The notes below the pieces were generated by a model, which did not search any database, was not told the DNA's origin, and saw nothing but the letters and a program-made list of their open reading frames with translations. DNA of 5,066 nucleotides from Akkermansia sp. (lineage in GTDB: Bacteria > Verrucomicrobiota > Verrucomicrobiia > Verrucomicrobiales > Akkermansiaceae): contig JAFZGH010000248.1 in the NCBI GenBank assembly GCA_017555465.1, positions 1-5,066 on the forward strand. Direction: 5' to 3'. Every line of letters begins with the position of its first letter. Position 1 is the stretch's first letter. A program made the position numbers and the translations under genes. Shown here in pieces: positions 1-5,066 of the stretch.

Positions 1-2415
1 GAGGGTGTATTCATGGGTAATGTAGAGGTTCATGCTCTGCGCCTGGTCAATATGGCGCTGGCGCACCCCGGCGGCGCGCACCGACCAGCTTTGGTCGATG
101 TGGTGGGCGTTCTTGTACAGCCAGAGGGTCTGCAGGGTGAGCTCCGGCGCCACGCGGGGCATGAGCCCGCTCTTCTTTTCCTCCAGGAAGAAGAGTTTCA
201 TGACCGGGTCGATTCCGGCGGTGGTGCCGGCAATGATGCTGGTGCTGCTGGTGGGAGCAATGGCGAGCAGCCAGGCGTTGCGAAGCCCGTGGGTGGCGAC
301 GCGCTGGCGCAGTTCCTGCCAATGGGGCGCGGTGTAGCCGCGGCGGTCGAAGTAGGCTCCGGTCTGCCATTCGCTGCCTTCAAAGGCGGCGTAGGCGCCC
401 TTTTCGCGGGCGGTGTCGCAGCTGGCGGCAATAGCGGCGTGGTTAATCTGCTCGAAGAGAGCATCCGCAAAATCAAGGTGTTCCTGTGTTTCCCAGTGCA
501 GCCCGAGCCTGGCGAGCATGTGATGGTAGCCGCTTACTCCCAGCCCGATGGGGCGCATGGAGCGGTTGGTGAGCTCGGCATAGGGCAGGGGATAGAAGTT
601 CAGGTCAATCACGTTATCAAGCGCGCGCACGGCGTTGCGGGTGATTTCCTCCACTTCCTGAGGGTTGCGCACATCGATGCGCCCCAGTGAGAGGCTGGCC
701 AGGTTGCAGACCACGAAATCGCCGGGCTTTGTGGTGGTGACCACCACGGTTTCGCCATTCACGGTTTGTACCTCCTGCGTCAGGGATTCAATCGCGCTCA
801 TATTCTGCGCAATTTCGGTGCAGAGGTTGCTGCAGTAGATGATGCCGCGGTGCTTGTTCGGGTTGGCGCGGTTCACGAGGTCGCGGTTGAAGGCGAAGGG
901 CGTGCCTGTTTCGACCGCGCTCTTGAGGATGAGACGCACGATGTCCTTGATGGGCACAACGCGCTTGTGGATGCGGCTGTCTGCCACGCAGCTGTGGTAG
1001 CGTTCCTCCCATTCCTCGCCGTAGCTGTCTTCCAGGGCATAACCCTTCACGCACTTGATTTCGTGCGGGCACATGAGATACCAGTCGCCCTCGATGTTGT
1101 CGCGCGCCTGCTGCCAGAAATAGTCCGGGTAGCACACGGCGGGAAAGACATCGTGCGCCTTTAACCGGTCGTCTCCGTTGTTGGTGCGCAGCGCCAGGAA
1201 TTCCGGTAAATCGCGGTGCCAGGCGTCGAGGTATACTGCTACCGCTCCCTGGCGCACGCCCAGCTGGTCCACGGCCACGGCGGTGTCATTGGCCAGGCGT
1301 ATCCAGCGGATGACGCCGCCCGCCGCGCCGGGAAATCCCCGGATAGCGCTGCCGCTGGCGCGTACCTTGCCGAAGTAGAGCCCCATGCCGCCGCCGTATT
1401 TGCTGACCTGGGCGAAGTTGTCGATGCTGCGGTAGATGCCCTCCAGGCTGTCTGGCACGGTGTCGATGAAGCAGGAGGAAAGCTGGTGGAAGGGTTTGCG
1501 GGCATTGGCCAGCGTGGGGGTGGCCATGGTGACTTTCAGCGTGCTGAGCATATCGTAGAAACGCCGTACCCACTGCAGGCGGTCGTGCTGCTCGTTCATG
1601 GCGAGGTGCAGGGCAATGCCCAGGAACATTTCCTGCGGGCTTTCGAGCACCGCCCCGGCATGCGTGCGGATGAGGTAGCGCCCGTGCAGCAGCTCCAGCC
1701 CGGAGTAGTTGAAGAGCTTGTCGCGCTCGGGACGCAGCATCTGTTCGCAGCTGTCAATCTCTGCCTTGGTGTAATGCGTCAGGATGTAGGAGCCATAGAC
1801 TCCTTCCTTGCTCAGGTGGGTGAGTTTATCGTACAGACTGGCAATGCCGGCACGGGCTTCGTGCCGGGAAAGCTGGTTGCGGAAGCGCAGCAGCCAGAAT
1901 CGTGCGGCAATCATTTCCCAGTTCGGTGCGTCGCGCGTGGTGAGTTCGGCTGCAGCCTTGATAAGGCAGCCCAGCCCGGCTTCATCGCTCTGGCCGCTTT
2001 TGCCGAAACTGCGGAAGCGGGTGGTAAGATGGGGCAGGGCGTATTCTTCTTCCGGGAATTCCTGTTGCAGTTCCTTGAGGACGCTTTCCAGCGCGACTCG
2101 GTCTGCAAAATGCCCCAGCAGTTGTTCGCGGTTGGCGCGCGCCCGGCTGCGCTCGTTGCGGTAGAGTATGAAGTTCTTGGCGGCTTCGTAGTAACCTGCC
2201 ACCATCAGCACGGCCTCCACCTGGTCCTGGATGCTTTCCACCGCAATCACATTCTCTCCCCGGCTCAGCAGCGTGCCTTCTATGTCTGCTGCCAGTCGTC
2301 CGGTTTCGGCTGCGGCTTCCATCATGCCCACGCTTTCAAACGCCAGCCGGATGACCCGCTCTATCTTTTCCCGACGGTATTCCTCTACCGCTCCGTTTCT
2401 TTTCCGTATCTTCAT
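1..2415 (-). CDS. nrdA: Ribonucleoside-diphosphate reductase, large (alpha) subunit, class I; 3' end cut by window edge
   Basis: This cytosolic enzyme reduces ribonucleoside diphosphates to deoxyribonucleotides and works with a radical-generating beta subunit (NrdB). The frame is open from ATG at 2415 through base 1, giving 805 codons with no stop. Residues 1 to about 92 form one ATP-cone (starts MKIRKRNG, then EEYRREKIERVI), the allosteric activity site. The catalytic barrel follows. Cys315 (QLSSCF) and Cys570 (VVCNLASLSLG) match the redox-active pair. Cys532, in CSNLCTEI, matches the thiyl-radical cysteine, with Asn530 and Glu534 beside it. PTSSTS is at 721-726, and a NLYI stretch at 796-799 precedes the region where the two radical-transfer tyrosines and the C-terminal cysteines should lie, outside the window. 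The start is the first ATG after an in-frame stop and directly opens the ATP-cone. A weak GGAG lies two bases upstream. nrdB may follow beyond the left edge. Class I is secure from these motifs; the subclass depends on the beta subunit and cannot be told. Confidence 0.95.
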   Translation of the reverse strand, partial: MKIRKRNGAVEEYRREKIERVIRLAFESVGMMEAAAETGRLAADIEGTLLSRGENVIAVESIQDQVEAVLMVAGYYEAAKNFILYRNERSRARANREQLLGHFADRVALESVLKELQQEFPEEEYALPHLTTRFRSFGKSGQSDEAGLGCLIKAAAELTTRDAPNWEMIAARFWLLRFRNQLSRHEARAGIASLYDKLTHLSKEGVYGSYILTHYTKAEIDSCEQMLRPERDKLFNYSGLELLHGRYLIRTHAGAVLESPQEMFLGIALHLAMNEQHDRLQWVRRFYDMLSTLKVTMATPTLANARKPFHQLSSCFIDTVPDSLEGIYRSIDNFAQVSKYGGGMGLYFGKVRASGSAIRGFPGAAGGVIRWIRLANDTAVAVDQLGVRQGAVAVYLDAWHRDLPEFLALRTNNGDDRLKAHDVFPAVCYPDYFWQQARDNIEGDWYLMCPHEIKCVKGYALEDSYGEEWEERYHSCVADSRIHKRVVPIKDIVRLILKSAVETGTPFAFNRDLVNRANPNKHRGIIYCSNLCTEIAQNMSAIESLTQEVQTVNGETVVVTTTKPGDFVVCNLASLSLGRIDVRNPQEVEEITRNAVRALDNVIDLNFYPLPYAELTNRSMRPIGLGVSGYHHMLARLGLHWETQEHLDFADALFEQINHAAIAASCDTAREKGAYAAFEGSEWQTGAYFDRRGYTAPHWQELRQRVATHGLRNAWLLAIAPTSSTSIIAGTTAGIDPVMKLFFLEEKKSGLMPRVAPELTLQTLWLYKNAHHIDQSWSVRAAGVRQRHIDQAQSMNLYITHEYTL

Positions 2416-2419
2416 GGCT

Positions 2420-2435
2420 CCACTATATCTTGTAT
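2420..2435 (-). promoter_or_regulatory. Candidate NrdR box (repressor operator) of nrdA
   Basis: On the minus strand this reads ATACAAGATATAGTGG, an imperfect palindrome matching 13 of 16 positions of the NrdR-box consensus as I recall it (ACACWATATATWGTGT). NrdR is the ATP/dATP-sensing repressor of ribonucleotide reductase genes in many bacteria. The element ends 4 bases before the nrdA ATG and lies just downstream of the proposed -10, where a bound repressor could block initiation or elongation. A degenerate partner with only one good half (ATCTTG on the plus strand, within 2452-2467) lies 32 bases away centre to centre, close to the spacing of paired NrdR boxes. The match is seen directly; the function is inferred. 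Confidence 0.6.
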
Positions 2436-2445
2436 GCGTGTCGAC

Positions 2446-2473
2446 AGTTTACCCGCTCATCTTGAAAAGTCAA
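2446..2473 (-). promoter_or_regulatory. Putative sigma70-type promoter of nrdA
   Basis: The minus strand carries TTGACT (2473-2468, 5 of 6 to TTGACA), a 16-base spacer, then TAAACT (2451-2446, 4 of 6 to TATAAT). Transcription would start near 2440 and give a leader of about 25 bases before the nrdA ATG. The -35 overlaps a small inverted repeat, CTTGA-N4-TCAAG (2461-2474). The upstream DNA is AT-rich, as around many strong promoters. It rests on consensus matching only. Confidence 0.5.
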
Positions 2474-2684
2474 GTAAAATGGTGGGAAAAAGTAGAATTA
2501 TTTTTACAAAGCGGCGCAATGCGCATAAAGCGAATGTGAAACAAGATGAAATAAACTGCGATTGTAGAGATGTAAATGTTGTAAAGAGATAGATAAATAA
2601 AACAAAGCTTGAAAATCTCAAATAAAAAGAAAAGACTGCAGCGCTTGATAAATGTACAGGCACAACACCCTGTCACCCTATACC

Positions 2685-3074
2685 ATGAACAAGAATTTTT
2701 TTCAGATGATGTTACTGTCCGCGGTCGTGAGTGTATGCTTCAGCAGCTGCGACCATGTGAGCTTTGTCCACCACGTGAACAGCCATGTTGCTGCCCGACC
2801 GGTCGTGTATCGTCCGGTGGTGCACAAGGAAGTAGTGCACAAGGAAGTGGTGGTTCACCAGCCTGCACCGAAGCCGGTGGTGGTTCACAAGCCCGCGCCG
2901 CAGCCGAAGCCCGTAGTGCAGCACAAACCTGCGCCGCAGCCCAGGCCCGTGGCGCAGCATAAACCGGTGAATAATAAGAAGCCCATGGCCCAGAACAAGC
3001 CTGCGAACAATAATAGAAAGGCGATGGCAGAGAATAAGGCCAACGAAAAGCGCCCTGTTGCCCGCCGTGCTTGA
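2685..3074 (+). CDS. Small putative lipoprotein with a Val/His/Lys/Pro repeat tail
   Basis: The 129-residue product is not a family I can name. Residues 1-22 look like a lipoprotein signal: MNKN, a hydrophobic core from Phe5 to Phe19, then Ser-Ser-Cys with the lipobox Cys at 22. Signal peptidase II would cut before Cys22, anchoring the protein on the outer face of a membrane. Phe at the lipobox -3 position is unusual but tolerated. The mature part is low-complexity and basic. It has two VVHKE units (46-55 approximately), then three to four units of 10-12 residues built on V-V-x-H-K-P-A-P-x-P (about 55-95), then an Asn/Lys/Ala-rich tail ending in ARRA. Such tails are probably disordered and may contact peptidoglycan, surface polymer or metal; this is inference. 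An in-frame ATG at 2652 would add 11 residues, but the neighbour starts with the same MN-F pattern, so 2685 is preferred. No clear Shine-Dalgarno sequence precedes it. Confidence 0.75.
   Translation: MNKNFFQMMLLSAVVSVCFSSCDHVSFVHHVNSHVAARPVVYRPVVHKEVVHKEVVVHQPAPKPVVVHKPAPQPKPVVQHKPAPQPRPVAQHKPVNNKKPMAQNKPANNNRKAMAENKANEKRPVARRA
2817..2846 (+). repeat. 15-bp tandem repeat, two copies, coding VVHKE twice
   Basis: GTGGTGCACAAGGAA (2817-2831) is followed directly by GTAGTGCACAAGGAA (2832-2846), differing at one base. The copies are in frame inside the lipoprotein gene. Longer, more diverged units coding variants of VVxHKPAPxP continue to about 2970. The pattern fits growth of the tail by in-frame slippage or unequal recombination. 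Confidence 0.85.
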
Positions 3075-3109
3075 TTCATCACATGAACCAATAACCCGGA
3101 TTCAGAATC
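3075..3109 (+). other. Short intergenic spacer with small inverted repeat
   Basis: The 35 bases between the two lipoprotein genes contain TTCAT-CAC-ATGAA (3075-3087), a perfect 5-bp inverted repeat. Its ATG (3083) opens only a three-codon frame. No promoter, terminator with T-run or clear Shine-Dalgarno sequence is seen, which fits one transcript for both genes. Confidence 0.4.
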
Positions 3110-3265
3110 ATGAACAGGAAATTCCTTAAAATGAGCCTCCTAATGGCCGTAGCTGCCCTTTGCCTGAGCAGCTGCCATTGCCTGCACCATCATCACCATG
3201 GTCACGGTTTCCATCACGCAGGCGGATTCCACCACATAGGCCGCCACCACGGCTGGAGGCGGTAA
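3110..3265 (+). CDS. Very small His-rich putative lipoprotein
   Basis: This 51-residue gene begins ATGAACAGGAAATTCC and ends at TAA 3263-3265. Residues 1-22 form a lipoprotein signal: basic MNRK, a hydrophobic segment, then Leu-Ser-Ser-Cys with the lipobox Cys at 22. The predicted mature peptide is only 30 residues, of which 13 are His: a five-His run at 26-30, then a short repeat GFHHAG (33-38), GFHHIG (39-44) and RHHG (45-48). Cys24 is a second thiol near the N-terminus. A role in binding transition metals (Ni, Zn, Cu) at the cell envelope is the natural reading, but is inference. The signal is identical to that of the upstream lipoprotein at 12 of 22 positions. The 35-base gap between them suggests cotranscription. 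A Met at residue 8 could also start translation, but the shared MN-F opening supports 3110. It stops one base before the convergent dnaG stop. Confidence 0.7.
   Translation: MNRKFLKMSLLMAVAALCLSSCHCLHHHHHGHGFHHAGGFHHIGRHHGWRR
3241..3262. other. GC-rich hairpin at the convergent gene ends, weak terminator candidate
   Basis: The 22 bases can fold as a 5-bp CCGCC/GGCGG stem, an A-A mismatch and 3 more pairs around a 4-base loop. It covers the last codons of the His-rich lipoprotein gene, immediately before its stop, and lies just past the dnaG stop on the other strand. Neither side has a run of T, so it does not fit a standard intrinsic terminator. No better terminator exists for either gene in the window. 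Confidence 0.25.
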
Positions 3266-3266
3266 A

Positions 3267-5066
3267 TCAAGAGCTGCTGTTGATGAGTTTCTGGAGCTCG
3301 TTCATTTCCTGCATGAGGGCAGCGGCTTCTTCGAGCGAAATGCCGGGTGTATTGACACGGGAGCGCAGCTGATCCACATTGGCCTTGATGGCCGCGAGGG
3401 CGGCATTGGCGCAGGTGGATTCCACGGTGTGCACCACATCGGGAATATCAACGGGGGCGTGTTCCATGTTGCGGAGGGCGGCAGCCTGCTCCGGCGGGAG
3501 TTTGGCGATGAATGCCTGCCAGGCGTCCTCATTGCCAGGGGCGGGCAGGGATTCCATGAAACGCTGCAGCACCACGCCGCCGGAAAGCCAGCGAATGGGT
3601 TCCTGGAGTTCCTCGATGCGTTCCAGCAGCATGGCCTGGGCCTCTGCATGCACAGAGGCCAGGAAAATGAGGTCGTGAATGGCGCGGTGCAGGGTGATGG
3701 GGATGACGCGCACGGGCTGCTCCATTATGGTTTCGGCTGCGGTCATTTCCTCCTCCTCGCCGGGTTCCCATGCCGGTTCTGCCGGAGGACTCTGCGGAGC
3801 TTCCTTGCGGGTGCGGATGATACCTTCCACCGTTTCGCGCAGGGACTCAAGCCCGGTGTTTAAACGGGTGGCTAAATCGGCCACGGCCACGTCGCGGCGG
3901 TTGCGGTCGGTGATTTCGGAGGCCAAATCTGCCATGCGGGGGATGAGGGCGGCGCGGGCATTGGCATCGCCCTGGATGAGGGCGAGTTCCTGCGCCACGC
4001 GCACTTCAAGATAAGGGCGCGCGGTGTCAATTGCTTCGCGCAGCGCTTCCGGCCCTTTGCTGCCGATGAGGGAATCGGGGTCTTCGCCGGAGGGCAGACT
4101 GGCATGGTACACCTCCAAGCCCGCAGCGGCCAGCTTGCGGAAGGTCTTTTCGCTGGCCTTGATGCCGGCGTTGTCTCCATCGTAGCAGAGAATCGCCTTT
4201 TTGGCGTATTTGCGGAGGATTTTGGCGTGTTCATCGGTGAAGGCCGTGCCGAGCCCTGCCACGGCGTTGCGGATGTCGGCTTTTTCGTGGCAGGCAATCA
4301 CATCGAGCTGCCCTTCACAGACCACCACGCACATACCCGCCTTGCCGATGGGCCCGGTGGCTTTGTAGAGCCCGAACAGCAGTTCGCCCTTGTGGAAAGC
4401 GGCGGTGTCTGCTGTGTTCACGTATTTGCGCGGGTCCTGTCCCTCCTGGATGATGCGCCCGGAGAAGCCCACAATTTCCCCGCGCACATTGTGGATGGGG
4501 AACATGAGGCGATCCCGGAATACGGGGTAGAGTCCACGCTGGCCGCGGCCCAGCAGATAGGCTTCGGCCAGCAGGCGGTCATCCATGCTGCGGGATTGCG
4601 CCAGCTGGGCGAGTTCGCGGAAATCCGGCGGGGCCCAGCCGAGCTGCCAGGCGCGGGCAATCTCGATGCCGAAGCCTCGTTTCTTGAGGTATTCGCGCAC
4701 GTGCGCGGCAGCGGCATCGCGGCAGAGCTTGCGGTGGTAGTAATCGGTGGCCAGGGAGTTGGCCTCCACCACGCGGGCGCGCATGCGGCGCTGGCGTGCC
4801 ATTTCCGGGTTTTCCTCCTCCTCGATGACCGGGATGCCGTTCATGTCTGCCAGTCGGCGCAAGGCGGTGGGGTAATCGAGGTTTTCGAACATCATGATGA
4901 ACTTGATGGCATCGCCTCCCACACCACAGCCGAAGCAATGGAAGGACTGGCGCGCCGGGTTCACATGGAATGACGGCGTTTTCTCACTGTGGAACGGGCA
5001 GCAGGCTTTCCACGAATTGCCCGCGCGGCGCAGTTGCACATATCTGCCCAGGAGCTCCACAATATC
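3267..5066 (-). CDS. dnaG: DNA primase; 5' end cut by window edge
   Basis: DnaG makes the RNA primers for replication and is recruited by the DnaB helicase. The visible 599 residues (first codon at 5066 counted as 1) open with DIVELLGRYV, which in the family lies about 10-20 residues after the start, so little is missing. A GTG at 5060 is this conserved Val, not the start. The CHC2 zinc domain follows, with Cys23, His26, Cys44 and Cys47 (CPFHSEKTPSF then HCFGCG). The catalytic core has RLMFPI near 186-191 and a TOPRIM fold with Glu251 in VCEGQLD, Asp296 and Asp298 in CYDGDNAG, and Asp329 and Asp331 in GEDPDSL, all expected metal-binding acids. A Pro/Glu-rich linker (about 423-441) leads to a divergent C-terminal domain of about 150 residues, where DnaB binding is expected. 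The length is normal and no key residue is missing. It ends with TGA, convergent with the His-rich lipoprotein gene. Confidence 0.97.
   Translation of the reverse strand, partial: DIVELLGRYVQLRRAGNSWKACCPFHSEKTPSFHVNPARQSFHCFGCGVGGDAIKFIMMFENLDYPTALRRLADMNGIPVIEEEENPEMARQRRMRARVVEANSLATDYYHRKLCRDAAAAHVREYLKKRGFGIEIARAWQLGWAPPDFRELAQLAQSRSMDDRLLAEAYLLGRGQRGLYPVFRDRLMFPIHNVRGEIVGFSGRIIQEGQDPRKYVNTADTAAFHKGELLFGLYKATGPIGKAGMCVVVCEGQLDVIACHEKADIRNAVAGLGTAFTDEHAKILRKYAKKAILCYDGDNAGIKASEKTFRKLAAAGLEVYHASLPSGEDPDSLIGSKGPEALREAIDTARPYLEVRVAQELALIQGDANARAALIPRMADLASEITDRNRRDVAVADLATRLNTGLESLRETVEGIIRTRKEAPQSPPAEPAWEPGEEEEMTAAETIMEQPVRVIPITLHRAIHDLIFLASVHAEAQAMLLERIEELQEPIRWLSGGVVLQRFMESLPAPGNEDAWQAFIAKLPPEQAAALRNMEHAPVDIPDVVHTVESTCANAALAAIKANVDQLRSRVNTPGISLEEAAALMQEMNELQKLINSSS
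3635..3663. repeat. Long inverted repeat inside dnaG
   Basis: GGCCTCTG (3639-3646) and CAGAGGCC (3653-3660) are perfect complements around six bases. With one bulged G (3638) the stem extends by CCT/AGG to 11 pairs. The centre also contains the 8-bp palindrome TGCATGCA (3645-3652). The element lies in the codons for about residues 468-478 of DnaG (visible numbering), in the poorly conserved C-terminal domain. No function is assigned. Confidence 0.6.

Larger units (their letters stand above)
2416..2684. other. AT-rich divergent intergenic region between nrdA and the lipoprotein pair
   Basis: This 269-base stretch separates divergent genes and has no convincing coding frame. G+C is 56 of 180 bases in 2461-2640, well below the flanking genes. 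Besides the nrdA promoter and NrdR-like box it holds a GCGC-AAT-GCGC inverted repeat (2514-2524) flanked by two AAAGCG copies (2508-2513 and 2527-2532, 19 bases apart), and an imperfect direct repeat, TTGTAGAGAT (2562-2571) and TTGTAAAGAGAT (2579-2590). The plus-strand promoter for the lipoprotein genes should lie here, but no -35/-10 pair is convincing. No riboswitch or small RNA was recognised. Confidence 0.7.

Noticed and set aside
13..1164. Plus-strand open frames (13-690 and 766-1164) opposite the 3' part of nrdA
   Set aside because: They are antisense to conserved NrdA sequence, including the catalytic Cys region and the PTSSTS motif, and have no recognisable features.
1216..2592. 458-codon open frame on the plus strand opposite nrdA
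   Set aside because: The minus strand here encodes a full-motif ribonucleotide reductase without interruption. The plus frame shows no recognisable domain and is explained by GC-rich third positions.
2609..2650. TTGAAA (2609-2614) or TTGATA (2645-2650) as -35 of a plus-strand promoter for the lipoprotein genes
   Set aside because: No acceptable -10 lies 16-18 bases downstream of either one.
2457..2676. Two 68-codon minus-strand frames in the intergenic region
   Set aside because: They overlap each other and the nrdA promoter. They are rich in Phe/Leu/Ile/Ser as expected of AT-rich noncoding DNA and have no ribosome-binding site.
2652..2684. Upstream ATG adding 11 residues to the first lipoprotein
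   Set aside because: The extension contains polar residues and a Pro that spoil a standard signal peptide. The downstream neighbour starts with the same MN-F pattern as the ATG at 2685.
2820..2980. CRISPR-like or noncoding repeat array
   Set aside because: The repeats are in-frame, short and adjacent without unique spacers, and code a regular peptide pattern.
4104..4973. 289-codon plus-strand frame opposite dnaG
   Set aside because: It is antisense to the zinc and TOPRIM domains of dnaG, with no domain or start signal of its own.

Overview
The window has two large housekeeping genes on the minus strand, with two small lipoprotein genes on the plus strand between them. DNA replication is the common theme of the large genes. 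Positions 1-2415 (minus) hold the first 805 codons of a class I ribonucleotide reductase large subunit (nrdA), whose 3' end runs off the left edge. Positions 3267-5066 (minus) hold nearly all of the primase gene dnaG, whose first few codons lie beyond the right edge.

Between them, positions 2416-2684 form an AT-rich divergent intergenic region (56 G+C in the 180 bases 2461-2640; the flanking genes are clearly GC-rich). It carries a plausible sigma70-type promoter for nrdA and, just ahead of the nrdA start codon, a palindromic element matching the NrdR-box consensus at 13 of 16 positions. On the plus strand follow a 129-residue lipoprotein with a Val/His/Lys/Pro repeat tail (2685-3074) and, 35 bases later, a 51-residue His-rich lipoprotein (3110-3265). 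Their signal peptides are clearly similar, with the lipobox Cys at residue 22 in both, so they look like a tandem-duplicated pair whose mature parts have diverged. The second gene stops one base from the convergent dnaG stop.

The organism is a GC-rich Gram-negative-like bacterium. The DnaG zinc domain, the lipoproteins ending their signal in Ser-Ser-Cys and the lack of clear Shine-Dalgarno sequences would suit Verrucomicrobiota (Akkermansia relatives); this is judged from memory of family sequences and is only moderately secure. No tRNA, rRNA, CRISPR array, insertion sequence or phage gene was seen. Long plus-strand ORFs opposite nrdA and dnaG are GC-driven antisense shadows.

No clearly new system is visible. 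The parts most worth following are the lipoprotein pair and the nrdA control region.
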